Below are positions 1 through 7,934 of a stretch of DNA of 64,000 bases, piece by piece. A program made the translations under genes and the position numbers. Positions within the stretch are counted from its first letter, which is position 1, and each line of letters opens with the position of its first letter. The stretch covers positions 62,001 through 126,000 of the forward strand of contig NZ_FRCD01000011.1 of NCBI RefSeq assembly GCF_900142785.1. The letters are read 5' to 3'. Source of the DNA: Chryseobacterium carnipullorum. GTDB taxonomy: Bacteria > Bacteroidota > Bacteroidia > Flavobacteriales > Weeksellaceae. The notes beneath the pieces are model-generated. The model was not told the origin of the DNA. It saw only the letters and a list, made by a program, of their open reading frames with translations, and made no database searches.

Positions 1-695
1 CCGTCATTTAAAAAAACAAGATCATTGAGTTTGGAATAATACGTAGGATTGATTTCAAGAATTCCACTTTGTGCAAAAGTAGTGTCTAAGATACCATTAG
101 GTAAAAATCTCATCACAACTCCCCTCGTATACTGATAAGCTTCACTTACAGCATCCTTGTCTGCAAAAATCACGATTCTTCCGGCACTATCTGTAAATAT
201 TTTTTCCCCGTTATCGTAGTTTGTTCCAAGATTCATTACAACTTTGCCGTTGTTGCCAAATGTAGTGTCCAATGTTCCATCTTCATTTAGCCTTACCATA
301 AACAGGTTGTAATTGTAATTGAACATTCCTGCTGCAGTATCTGTTTTTCCAACAGCTAAAATTTTATGGTCAGGAAGCTCTTTGAGTGCATGAAAAATAT
401 CTCCTTGGGAGGATCCTCCATCGATAGAAGCAACGCCGCTGGTTCCGAAATTGAGATCTACAGAACCATTGGGCAGATATCTTTTGACCATTCCGTTGTA
501 ATAAGGAGTAGATTGAAGTTGTTCTCCCGCAATAAGTATTTTTCCATTGTAAGAGACTTCTATGTCTTCGAAACGATCTGTAGACTCACTAGGCGTAACG
601 CCATTTTGAGCAAAATTAAGATCCAGACCTACACCCTGTGCGGAAAATAGAGAACCTATTAATAGTGAAGCTGATACGAGATAGTTTTTAATCAT
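1..695 (-). CDS. Secreted delta-60 repeat protein, C-terminus outside window
   Basis: Reading the minus strand from the ATG at 695 gives an open frame that runs off the left edge, so only about 231 N-terminal residues are visible. The first 20 residues form a signal peptide (MIKNYLVSASLLLIGSLFSA, then QG). The body shows repeated units of the type 'G-K-I-L-I-A-G ... V-K-R-Y-L-P-N-G-S-V-D-L-N-F-G', the delta-60/WD-like beta-propeller repeat common in large Bacteroidota exported proteins. Such proteins usually end in a T9SS sorting domain, but that end is not visible here. A TATTTTTG -7 element lies at 710-717 on the same strand. Its role is unknown; surface or secreted location is inferred. 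Confidence 0.8.
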   Translation of the reverse strand, partial: MIKNYLVSASLLIGSLFSAQGVGLDLNFAQNGVTPSESTDRFEDIEVSYNGKILIAGEQLQSTPYYNGMVKRYLPNGSVDLNFGTSGVASIDGGSSQGDIFHALKELPDHKILAVGKTDTAAGMFNYNYNLFMVRLNEDGTLDTTFGNNGKVVMNLGTNYDNGEKIFTDSAGRIVIFADKDAVSEAYQYTRGVVMRFLPNGILDTTFAQSGILEINPTYYSKLNDLVFLND

Positions 696-709
696 GGTTT
701 AATTTTTGC

Positions 710-717
710 CAAAAATA
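710..717 (-). promoter_or_regulatory. -7 promoter element for the delta-60 repeat protein
   Basis: TATTTTTG on the minus strand matches the Bacteroidota -7 consensus TAnnTTTG and lies 15 bp before the start codon. No convincing -33 TTG is seen at the usual spacing. Confidence 0.4.
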
Positions 718-860
718 AACATTTTGAATATTCTTTATGAAATTTGACCAGATTTTAATGAATATGAATAAATGACTGTTAAAACTGATGATCTTCTGAA
801 GATTACACGACCTACCCTAGCTGATGTTGCTAATAATAAAAGTCATATCTGTTATAACAG

Positions 861-894
861 ATAAGCTCCAAAGTCATTAGACTTTGGAGCTTAT
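861..894 (-). terminator. Perfect 15-bp hairpin after the BspA-like gene
   Basis: ataagctccaaagtc at 861-875 and its exact complement at 880-894 flank a 4-base loop. It lies 50 bp beyond the stop of the minus-strand BspA-like gene. No U-run follows on that strand, so rho-independent termination is not certain. A second perfect palindrome, ctgttataacag, abuts it at 849-860. Confidence 0.55.
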
Positions 895-944
895 TTGATG
901 TCAATAGCCATTGGGCAGGCTTATCTGTGAATTTTAAAAATAAT

Positions 945-2438
945 CTATTTCTTCACGATTTTAGTAAAGGTGTTATTGCCTTTTAACACGTAGTTCCCTG
1001 ATGGATATCCGGTAAGGTCGATCTGATTTTTTCCTTTGCTTAAAGTGATATTTTTAATGGCTTTGCCTGTGCTGTCATATAAATAAGCATCTTCGTTTTC
1101 AGAAGACTCTACAGTGATCACTCCTGTTGTTGGATTAGGATAAGCCGGAATTTTTAATTTTGCAGAAGTTTCTACTGTTGATAAACTTCCATTGCAAGCA
1201 GCATTATATGTATCTCCAATAATGTTAAAACCCTTGTTAACCAATTGGGCTCTTGCCATAATGGCTTGTGGCGTAGAATAAGTTAGCCCTGTTGCATCTA
1301 TGGTTCCGGATGTTATTCCTGAGCTGGACCATGTAGGATTATTAATGAGAGCAATTAGAAATTTATTATAATTGATACATGATAAACCGGTATTTTTTAA
1401 TCCGAAATATATTGAATTATCAAGAAAGTTTTGAAGCTTAATGTTCCAGGTAGAAATATCCTGATTAAAATTTAAAGCTCCATTAAACATATTAAACCCA
1501 ATAGAAACATTAACTTTACTAACATCCCAGTTTCCAATAGGCTGATTAAAAGCTTTAGCATTCGTAAACATTTGCTCAAAATCTTTTACATTACCTGTAT
1601 TCCAGTTATTAAGTGGTTGATTGAAAGAGGTAGCATTAGAGAATACATAGCGAAAATTAGTAGCATTAGAGGTATTCCATGAATTTAACGGCTGGTTGAA
1701 AGCTACTGCAAACGTAAACATCGAAGAGAAATTGGTTCCGGACACCGTATTCCAGCTGGAAATATTTTGATTAAAAGAAGATGCCAGCGAAAACATATCA
1801 CTAAAATTGGTTACTCCCGCCGTATTCCAGGTTCCAATATTTTGATTAAATAATGTGGCTCTGCTAAACATTCCACTCATATTAGTAATACTGCTTGTAT
1901 TCCAAGTGGAAAATGAATTATTGCCAATCAAAGAGGGACAATAAGCGAACATTTCAGATAAATTACTGATTTGCGTCAGATTTGGGGCATCTGTAGCAGT
2001 TACATCAAGGTTTGGACATCTCGCAAATCCCCTGCTGAATTGCTCAAGCCAGACGATTTCTCCCCACTGACTGACTTCGGTGAGTTCCGGATTTTCAGTA
2101 AGAACGTTGATATTAGCCTTAAATCCATAAAACAATCCACTGCCATTGGATACCTTCACTTTGTAGGTTGCCTGAACTGGATTTGTATTTAAAGAGGTAC
2201 CAAAAGAAATGATAGCAGGACTGCTGCTGCTTGATGTGACAGAATTAAGAACTCCATTATGCTGAGGATATCCTACTTCTTCCCAGTTAATGGTGTAGCT
2301 GGTTCCGGAACCCCCAAAAGATATAGCATTATCGATGGTACCATTTACATTAGGCTTCCATAATGTGATGAATTCAGTCTGTGCATAACAACAGAAAGAT
2401 AGAAAAAGAAAAATAATTACTAGTTTTTTTTTATACAT
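945..2438 (-). CDS. BspA-like (DUF285) surface protein with T9SS sorting domain
   Basis: 497 residues. An N-terminal signal peptide ends near 'CCYAQT' (about residue 20). Residues about 150-330 hold six or so repeats of roughly 25 residues with the pattern 'MF..A..FNQ.I..WNT..VTNF..', typical of BspA-type leucine-rich repeats (DUF285). The last ~75 residues begin 'YPNPTTGVITV' and end 'GNYVLKG...KIVKK', a type A T9SS C-terminal sorting domain. The protein is therefore probably exported through the type IX system and attached to the surface or released. BspA-type repeats often serve in adhesion, but no ligand can be named. It is monocistronic, with a TATTTTTG element at 2455-2462 upstream and a perfect hairpin downstream. 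Confidence 0.85.
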   Translation of the reverse strand: MYKKKLVIIFLFLSFCCYAQTEFITLWKPNVNGTIDNAISFGGSGTSYTINWEEVGYPQHNGVLNSVTSSSSSPAIISFGTSLNTNPVQATYKVKVSNGSGLFYGFKANINVLTENPELTEVSQWGEIVWLEQFSRGFARCPNLDVTATDAPNLTQISNLSEMFAYCPSLIGNNSFSTWNTSSITNMSGMFSRATLFNQNIGTWNTAGVTNFSDMFSLASSFNQNISSWNTVSGTNFSSMFTFAVAFNQPLNSWNTSNATNFRYVFSNATSFNQPLNNWNTGNVKDFEQMFTNAKAFNQPIGNWDVSKVNVSIGFNMFNGALNFNQDISTWNIKLQNFLDNSIYFGLKNTGLSCINYNKFLIALINNPTWSSSGITSGTIDATGLTYSTPQAIMARAQLVNKGFNIIGDTYNAACNGSLSTVETSAKLKIPAYPNPTTGVITVESSENEDAYLYDSTGKAIKNITLSKGKNQIDLTGYPSGNYVLKGNNTFTKIVKK

Positions 2439-2454
2439 AATTTAAAAAATTTCA

Positions 2455-2462
2455 CAAAAATA
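2455..2462 (-). promoter_or_regulatory. -7 promoter element for the BspA-like gene
   Basis: TATTTTTG on the minus strand, 17 bp before the ATG at 2438; matches TAnnTTTG. No clear -33. Confidence 0.4.
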
Positions 2463-2703
2463 AGCGTTATTTTAAGAGAAATAAAGAAAAAGGGTGAATT
2501 TAAAATGAATTATTTTATTTGATTGACTGTTTTTTATCATTACAATAACTTCCCGGCATTCTTTATCTTATCTCTACTACAAAGATATAGACGCACAGCG
2601 ACAGAACATGTCGTAATAAAATTGATTAAGAAATTAATTTAAAAAAATTGAGAAGTAGGTATTGAACTTATCTTTAAAGGGGATCGTGGACAGTAATTTA
2701 GAA

Positions 2704-3378
2704 TTAAAGAGGTTCGTTTTCTGAAATATTCCTGGAATTCCCAACATAGAAATATCCCATCAGCAATACACATAAAGTCCCTAAAATAAATCCTCCCACA
2801 ACGTCCGTAAACCAGTGGGCTCCAAGATAAATCCTTGAGAAGGCCCCTAAAAATATCATAGAAAGACAAATCGTGATAAGAAATATTTTAAGCGTATATT
2901 TTATCTTTTTCAAACGCAGAATAATTAATATCAGGGCTCCAAAAAACACTGTATAAAATAGTACATGACCGCTGGGGAAACTCTGATATTTGGTTTCTTC
3001 CAGAAGAATCACAAGGTCTTTAGATGGTCTTGGCCTGTTGATCAGCATTTTCATCCCCAATCCTATCACTCCCGATAAAAGGGTGGATAAAATCAATAGT
3101 GATTCTTTTTTATAGCTCATCAACAGAAAGCAAAGTGAACTTATGATGACCATTACAACGGACACCGGAGTTCTTCCCAACCAGCTGATCCAGATCATCA
3201 ATGTGTTGAGACCTGGCGTATGTTTTTCCTGAATTTCTCTGGAAATATGAATATCCAGATATTTGGTTGGGGTAAAGAATACCAGACAGCTAAGCAGGAT
3301 AAAGGCAATAAAAAGAGTGATCAGTACCGAACGGAATAAAACTGATTTGTTGGTTTGCAGAAAAGTGATCAATTTCAT
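2704..3378 (-). CDS. PAP2-family membrane phosphatase
   Basis: 224 residues with about six hydrophobic segments. The three phosphatase motifs of the PAP2 superfamily are present in order: 'KMLINRPRP' (motif 1, K-x6-R-P), 'SFPSGH' (motif 2) and 'SRIYLGAHWFTDVVGG' (motif 3, SR-x5-H-x3-D). Family members remove phosphate from lipid phosphates such as phosphatidic acid or undecaprenyl pyrophosphate at the membrane surface; the substrate here cannot be told. It stands alone, with no obvious operon partner. The region 2439-2703 upstream of its stop holds no gene I can support. Confidence 0.88.
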   Translation of the reverse strand: MKLITFLQTNKSVLFRSVLITLFIAFILLSCLVFFTPTKYLDIHISREIQEKHTPGLNTLMIWISWLGRTPVSVVMVIISSLCFLLMSYKKESLLILSTLLSGVIGLGMKMLINRPRPSKDLVILLEETKYQSFPSGHVLFYTVFFGALILIILRLKKIKYTLKIFLITICLSMIFLGAFSRIYLGAHWFTDVVGGFILGTLCVLLMGYFYVGNSRNISENEPL

Positions 3379-3593
3379 ATGTCAAAAAAATTAGTCCTAC
3401 AAGATAGCATTCTAATTTTGAATTTATTTGGAATAATCAATGTTTAGAAGGTGAATGTACCTTTTTTGTTTTAAATTTTAGGGTCAGTTCCAGGAAGTAC
3501 TCGGCTCAGACTTCTGTTGTTATTAAATGCAAAAATGTAGAAATCTCAATTAAAGCTTTTCACCTGTACTGATGCAGCAATGTTTATAATTCA

Positions 3594-3620
3594 TAAAAAA
3601 ACCGCTCTTTTCGGAGCGGT
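3594..3620 (-). terminator. Intrinsic terminator of the glycine-zipper peptide gene
   Basis: accgctc (3601-3607) pairs with gagcggt (3614-3620) around a 6-base loop. On the minus strand the stem is followed by a run of T (3600 down to 3594), and it lies just past the stop codon at 3646. Confidence 0.75.
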
Positions 3621-3645
3621 ATACTTTTTTAATTGCTGGGGTGTC

Positions 3646-3930
3646 TTAGCAAGTAGATCCACATGAAAGAACCTGGATGTGTACAACACCGTTAACAACG
3701 CACTGTACCTGGCATAATGTAGTTCCTACAAGAGTACCTACACCGCTTACAGCACCTCCTACTGTATTCGTTACACCACCTACAACACCACCTACGATAG
3801 TGCCTACGCCACCTACTACTCCACCAACTACTCCACCAAGGCCACCGATAACCCCTCCGATGTTATCGAATATTCCGTTACCTGAAATAGTTTTCAATTC
3901 GTTTCTGTTTAATTTTTTAAAATTTTTCAT
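3646..3930 (-). CDS. Bacteriocin-like glycine-zipper peptide
   Basis: 94 residues in three parts. Residues 1-19 ('MKNFKKLNRNELKTISGNG') look like the leader of Chryseobacterium-type bacteriocin-like peptides: K/N-rich, E-L-K, then an I-S-G-type end like a double-glycine cleavage site. Residues about 20-70 are a glycine zipper of repeated G-G-V-V-G-G / G-V-G-T-I-V-G units that could insert into a membrane. Residues 73-94 carry four cysteines as two CxxxC motifs (C73/C77 and C90/C94). The gene has its own terminator. No modifying enzyme or peptidase-containing ABC transporter is adjacent, so export and activity are unproven. It could also be a structural or stress peptide. Confidence 0.7.
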   Translation of the reverse strand: MKNFKKLNRNELKTISGNGIFDNIGGVIGGLGGVVGGVVGGVGTIVGGVVGGVTNTVGGAVSGVGTLVGTTLCQVQCVVNGVVHIQVLSCGSTC

Positions 3931-4252
3931 GATATAAAATTTGTATGATTATTACATCACTAAGGTAAGAATAATTACAATACCACAGTATTTTTTTTGA
4001 AAAAAATAATTAAAAATGTTTATAACTTAATATTTCATTAATATAAACGGTATTTAATGAATATATCATTATTTGACTTATCTTTCTTATTTTTGTGAAA
4101 ATGAATAATTTACCCTCATTTTTGTTAAATTGGATTGAAGATCCTATCGATTGCCGGCTAAAATTTGCATTTCAGAATTCAGTTTCTGGTATCAAAATAA
4201 TTCATTCAAAAAGCAAAGCTGTCGCACGGAAAAATAGATTTCGAAAGTCTGT
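3931..4252. other. AT-rich intergenic region with a possible 50-codon ORF
   Basis: 322 bp between the glycine-zipper gene and acr3. On the plus strand an ATG at 4101 opens 50 codons (MNNLPSFLLNWIEDPIDC...) ending at 4253, overlapping the acr3 stop region. TATTTTTG (4088-4095) fits a -7 element but lies only 5 bp before this ATG. I recognise no family and regard the ORF as doubtful. Confidence 0.25.
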
Positions 4253-5284
4253 TTAGCGGTAGTATTTTTTCTTTAGCCATAAACTTATCCGGACAAGCAC
4301 GATTAAAACAGGGACTTCTACCAAAGGCCCTATGACCCCTACAAATGCCTGTGGGGAATGAATCCCGAATAAGGCAATGGCTACAGCAATGGCCAGTTCA
4401 AAATTATTTCCGGTTGCTGTGAAAGATATGGACGCATTTTTATCATAAGGCACCTTCAGTGATCTGTTGATAAAGAAGCTTACAAAAAACATCAGGATAA
4501 AATATACTGTGAGCGGTAAAGCTACTTTTAAAACATCTAAAGGCAGTTCCAGAATTTTCTCACCCTTGAGACTGAACATTAAGACAATGGTAAATAATAA
4601 AGCATATAAAGTCAATGGAGAGATCATGGGAATAAACTTTCTGTTGTACCACTCCACTCCTTTTGTTCTGGTAAGAATATAACGGCTGAAAAAACCTGCC
4701 ACAAAGGGAATTCCTAAATACATCAGAACGCTTTCCGTTACCTCCTTCATGGATACGCTCACATTGAAAGTAGTCAGACCTAGTTTTCCGGGTAAAACAT
4801 TGATAAAAAGCCAAACCATAAAGCTATAACTGAAGATCTGGAACACGCTGTTTAAAGCAACCAGCAATGCGCCATATTCGCGATTCCCTTTAGCCAGGTC
4901 ATTCCATACAAGAACCATGGCAATACATCTTGCCAGACCAATAAGGACTAAGCCGATCATATAATCAGGTTCATTCCTCAGAAAGACCACCGCCAGTACG
5001 AACATTAAAACCGGACCTATTACCCAATTCAGCAGTAAAGAAATGCCTATGACTTTTTTATCTCCCAATGCTTTGGGTAAAAGGGAATAGTCTACCTTGG
5101 CCAAAGGAGGATACATCATAATGATTAATCCAATGGCTAAAGGAATATTGGTTGTTCCCACCGATAAAGAATGGGCCATATCCGAAATAGCGGGAAAGAA
5201 ATAGCCGAGCCCAATTCCTGAAAACATGGCCAGAAATATCCAAAGCGTAAGAAATCGGTCAAGAAATTTTAATTTGGGTTGCAT
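4253..5284 (-). CDS. acr3: Arsenite efflux transporter, ACR3 family
   Basis: 343 residues with about ten transmembrane segments. The family signature 'GLARCIAMVLVWNDLAKG' (about residues 117-134) contains the conserved Cys of ACR3 carriers, and 'TATGNNFELAIAVAIALFG' near residue 300 is the other conserved block. ACR3 proteins extrude arsenite at the expense of the proton gradient. This is the last gene of the ars operon, 15 bp after arsC; the reductase makes the arsenite that this protein exports. The length is normal for the family. Confidence 0.93.
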   Translation of the reverse strand: MQPKLKFLDRFLTLWIFLAMFSGIGLGYFFPAISDMAHSLSVGTTNIPLAIGLIIMMYPPLAKVDYSLLPKALGDKKVIGISLLLNWVIGPVLMFVLAVVFLRNEPDYMIGLVLIGLARCIAMVLVWNDLAKGNREYGALLVALNSVFQIFSYSFMVWLFINVLPGKLGLTTFNVSVSMKEVTESVLMYLGIPFVAGFFSRYILTRTKGVEWYNRKFIPMISPLTLYALLFTIVLMFSLKGEKILELPLDVLKVALPLTVYFILMFFVSFFINRSLKVPYDKNASISFTATGNNFELAIAVAIALFGIHSPQAFVGVIGPLVEVPVLIVLVRISLWLKKKYYR

Positions 5285-5299
5285 ACTTTTGTTTTCAAT

Positions 5300-5917
5300 C
5301 TATTGCTGTTGTTTTATCTGTGAAAATACGTAGAACATTTCAGCACCTATTTGCAGGCTTTTCTCATGATACACCCTTGTTTGCTCATTCGTACCGTCGG
5401 ACATTTTAGGATCTTCAAAGGGTATAGAAATACGTTTTTCTGCTCCTGCGATAAAAGGACACTCCCCGTCTGCCTGCGAACAGGTCATCACAGCTGCGAA
5501 ACCGGAATCCGGATTAAAAGGGCTTTCGTATTTTTTAGAAAAACCAATGACAGGATGTCTGTTTCCATCATATTTTATCGCATATACAGGATTTTCAGTA
5601 TTGGATATTTTAGAGATTTGACATCCCTGTTCCTGCAATGTTTCTGCGATTTTAGGAAACATAGCCGTTTCTTCCGTTCCCCCTGAATAGCAGAGTACGT
5701 TAGGAATATTAAAATAAATACTGCCCATTTGTGCCCAGACTTGCGCCAGATGGCTTCTCCGGGAATTGTGGGTGCAGATAAAATTAATATCTGTCCTTCT
5801 TTCGTCTTCTGTTCTTTTTTGGATAAAGTCTATCAATGGCTGTAATACGACTTTTCGTTCTTCCCTGATTTCCTGGTTTTTGAACAGTGCTATTGTTTCG
5901 AGTAGTCTAGGATACAT
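5300..5917 (-). CDS. arsC: Arsenate reductase, low-molecular-weight phosphatase fold
   Basis: 205 residues. The phosphatase P-loop 'CTHNSRRS' begins at Cys48 (C-x5-R-S). Further on 'TCSQADGEC' supplies a Cys pair six residues apart, the spacing of Cys82/Cys89 in the thioredoxin-coupled enzyme of Staphylococcus. This points to the classic three-cysteine relay that reduces arsenate to arsenite in the cytoplasm. It is longer than the ~130-residue thioredoxin-coupled type because of about 40 extra N-terminal residues, as in many Bacteroidota homologues. It lies between the DUF6428-like gene (24 bp) and acr3 (15 bp). Confidence 0.88.
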   Translation of the reverse strand: MYPRLLETIALFKNQEIREERKVVLQPLIDFIQKRTEDERRTDINFICTHNSRRSHLAQVWAQMGSIYFNIPNVLCYSGGTEETAMFPKIAETLQEQGCQISKISNTENPVYAIKYDGNRHPVIGFSKKYESPFNPDSGFAAVMTCSQADGECPFIAGAEKRISIPFEDPKMSDGTNEQTRVYHEKSLQIGAEMFYVFSQIKQQQ

Positions 5918-5941
5918 CTCTGATTTAATTTAAAGTGGATT

Positions 5942-6403
5942 TTAACAGCATCCTGAATTTGGAGTACAACAAGAAGTCGCATCAGAAGAAAGTTCTGATC
6001 CTTTTTCTGCAGGAATCCCGCAAGCTTCCTGAGCCAGACAAGCGGTTGTTTTGTTTTTAAGGATGAAGTTTTTTCCATTAAATTCAAGGTCGTATTTTCC
6101 GATGGTTGTATTTTGGTATTCCACTTCAATTTCTTCATCTTCAATCCCTAATTTTTCTTCCGATAATTTTATGATATTGAGAAGCTTTGCAGGTTTTAGT
6201 CTGTGTTCAAAATCATCTGCGTTCCATAGCTGAAAATTCACTGTTTTTTCATTTCGGATAACGCCTCCGCAGTCGATAAAATGCTTTGTCGCCCTTCCTA
6301 CTTCTGTAACGTGGAAATGTTCCGGTACAAAAGTTCCGTTTTCCAATTGAAATTCAACAGTATCTAACGTTGGTAAAATTTCTTTGATCTCAGATAGTTT
6401 CAT
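5942..6403 (-). CDS. DUF6428-like protein of the ars operon with Cys-rich tail
   Basis: 153 residues. Residues 1-125 form a soluble domain that resembles the DUF6428 proteins found in Bacteroidota ars operons; I recall that family by its opening ('MKLSEIKEILPTLDTVEF..'), and the assignment needs a profile search. The tail from about residue 122 carries cysteines at 'CLAQEAC' and ends 'SCCTPNSGCC', six cysteines in the last 32 residues. Such vicinal thiols could bind arsenite; this is inference. It sits second in the operon, 58 bp after arsR, with a second copy of the candidate ArsR operator just upstream of its ATG (6426-6442). Confidence 0.8.
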   Translation of the reverse strand: MKLSEIKEILPTLDTVEFQLENGTFVPEHFHVTEVGRATKHFIDCGGVIRNEKTVNFQLWNADDFEHRLKPAKLLNIIKLSEEKLGIEDEEIEVEYQNTTIGKYDLEFNGKNFILKNKTTACLAQEACGIPAEKGSELSSDATSCCTPNSGCC

Positions 6404-6425
6404 TTTTTATTTATTATATTGGTTA

Positions 6426-6442
6426 ATTGCAATATTACGATA
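6426..6442. promoter_or_regulatory. Candidate ArsR operator, internal copy
   Basis: attgcaatattacgata lies between arsR and the DUF6428-like gene. It shares the 14-base core gcaatattacgata/t with the copy at 6801-6819, and both fit the near-palindrome ATyGyAATATTrCGAT. Confidence 0.6.
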
Positions 6443-6461
6443 TATTAGATTAAAAAAATGC

Positions 6462-6788
6462 TTAACAGCATTTCTGATCTTTAACAGAGAGTACAATGTT
6501 TGAGAAATAATTTTTCAAAATTCCAAATGTATCTTTATCAATACAATAGCAGATAGCCGTTCCTTCAATATTCCCTTTGATCAGACCTGCATTCTTCAGT
6601 TCTTTCAAATGCTGAGATACGGTAGCCTGAGCCAGAGGAAGTTCATTGACAATATCCCCGCAGATACAGGTATCTACTTTAAGTAAATACTCGATAATAG
6701 CCACTCTTGCAGGATGGCCAAGCGCTTTGCATATAACGGCAATCTTGTTCTGATGATCGGTAAAGTGGTCCGTTTTGGTGGCTCCCAT
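6462..6788 (-). CDS. arsR: ArsR-family arsenite-responsive repressor
   Basis: 108 residues with a winged-helix HTH: 'ATVSQHLKELKNAGLIKG' is the recognition helix and wing. A metal-site cysteine pair lies in 'VDTCICGDI', in the helix where classical ArsR keeps its C-x-C, and the protein ends in a vicinal pair (QKCC). It is the first gene of the operon and should repress it until trivalent arsenic binds. A palindrome at 6801-6819 sits 13 bp before its start, just downstream of the TAATTTTG -7 element at 6832-6839, as expected for autorepression. Confidence 0.9.
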   Translation of the reverse strand: MGATKTDHFTDHQNKIAVICKALGHPARVAIIEYLLKVDTCICGDIVNELPLAQATVSQHLKELKNAGLIKGNIEGTAICYCIDKDTFGILKNYFSNIVLSVKDQKCC

Positions 6789-6800
6789 GATAAATTATTA

Positions 6801-6819
6801 TATCGCAATATTACGATTA
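6801..6819. promoter_or_regulatory. Candidate ArsR operator at the operon promoter
   Basis: tatcgcaatattacgatta is a near-perfect palindrome (tatcg...cgatt/a around aatatt) between the -7 element and the arsR start. The same core recurs at 6426-6442. Confidence 0.65.
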
Positions 6820-6831
6820 AAATTTGGCATA

Positions 6832-6839
6832 CAAAATTA
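6832..6839 (-). promoter_or_regulatory. -7 promoter element of the ars operon
   Basis: TAATTTTG on the minus strand fits TAnnTTTG. A start near 6825 would place the palindrome 6801-6819 directly over the early transcribed region. Confidence 0.45.
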
Positions 6840-6909
6840 TTTTGTGCTTTTTATTGATTTACACTAAGTTCTTGCGAGTAGAATCGATCAGAGATCCTGA
6901 AGATTTTGT

Positions 6910-6917
6910 TAACTTTG
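6910..6917 (+). promoter_or_regulatory. -7 promoter element of map
   Basis: TAACTTTG matches TAnnTTTG. It lies downstream of the TTG codon at 6906, so the in-frame TTG cannot be the start if this promoter is used; this supports ATG 6957. Confidence 0.45.
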
Positions 6918-6956
6918 CATTTCCCAACACTATTATTAACCGGAAATAACAGAAGT

Positions 6957-7721
6957 ATGTCTATAACCAACGAACAGGAATTAGCAGGAATGCAAAAAGC
7001 AAGCGAAGCTGTTGCCTATACTTTAAAAGAAATGATTCAGTACGCTCAGCCTGGTATGACCACCAAAGATCTTGATGAGTATGGAGCGAAGATCCTCTCC
7101 GGCTTCGGTGCAAAATCAGCGCCGCATCTTACCTATGGATTTCCGGGATGGACCTGCATCAGTGTAGATCATGAATTTTGCCACGGTATTCCTACCGATA
7201 AAAGGATATTGAAAGAAGGAGATCTCATCAACATTGATGTTTCCGCGGAACTCAACGGGTACTGGTCAGACAACGGAGGTTCCTTTGTGATTGGAAAAGA
7301 TATCCATCAGCACCAGACCTTGGTAGATGCTTCCAAAGACATTTTGCAAAAAGCAATCAACCATATAAAAGGAGGTGTGAAAATAGCTGATATTGGATTT
7401 CTGATGGAAACCGAGGCGAAAAAAAGAGGTTTTAAAGTCATTAGAAATCTTGCCGGACACGGTATCGGAAAAAGCCTGCATGAACAGCCCGATGAACTCA
7501 TGAATTACAGAAACCGGTACGATTCAAGAAGATTCAGGAAAAACTCTGTGGTAGCAATTGAAACATTTATCTCTACAACCTCCAATATTGCCGTAGAGCT
7601 TAACGATGGATGGACGATGGTAGGCAACAAAGGCGGATATATGGCACAACACGAACACACCATTGTAGTTACCGACGGAAAACCCATCATTTTAACTGAA
7701 ATGAATGAGATATTGAACTAG
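6957..7721 (+). CDS. map: Type I methionine aminopeptidase
   Basis: 254 residues from ATG 6957; the open frame extends back to a TTG at 6906, but a -7 element lies between them and family proteins begin near 'MSITNEQELAGMQKASE'. All metal ligands are visible: 'VCHGIP'-type His in 'FCHGIPTDKR', Asp in 'LINIDVSAELNGYWSDNGG' (two Asp eleven residues apart), His in 'GHGIGKSLHE', Glu in 'VAIETFIS' and Glu in 'YMAQHEHTIVV'. It removes the initiator methionine from nascent proteins in the cytoplasm. It is divergent from the ars operon and appears unrelated to it. It may be an accessory copy, since it is not in a ribosomal-protein operon. Confidence 0.93.
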   Translation: MSITNEQELAGMQKASEAVAYTLKEMIQYAQPGMTTKDLDEYGAKILSGFGAKSAPHLTYGFPGWTCISVDHEFCHGIPTDKRILKEGDLINIDVSAELNGYWSDNGGSFVIGKDIHQHQTLVDASKDILQKAINHIKGGVKIADIGFLMETEAKKRGFKVIRNLAGHGIGKSLHEQPDELMNYRNRYDSRRFRKNSVVAIETFISTTSNIAVELNDGWTMVGNKGGYMAQHEHTIVVTDGKPIILTEMNEILN

Positions 7722-7934
7722 ATGATTCTTGCCTCCGAAGTAAAAATGACATTTAGATTTACACAAAGAGATCCCGGATTTTATCAGTTCGCGACTTTTT
7801 ACTGAAATGACTACCGTATACTTTGATACTTTTCTGAATTGCTTTAAAATAATAGTAGGAATCCTGCAAAATGAATGGCTACTAATACTTCATTTTAACA
7901 AATGGCTTACTTTTCCAGATAATAAAGGATAATT

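Noticed and set aside
3677..3937. Plus-strand 86-codon ORF rich in Pro and Thr opposite the glycine-zipper gene
   Set aside because: It is the mirror of the GGV codon repeat; the minus strand has a leader-like start and a terminator, the plus strand has neither.
4101..4253. 50-codon plus-strand ORF
   Set aside because: No family, atypical composition and a promoter-like element only 5 bp before its start; kept only as a remark in the intergenic entry.
6906..6956. TTG-initiated N-terminal extension of map
   Set aside because: A TAACTTTG promoter element lies between TTG and ATG 6957, and family proteins start at the ATG.
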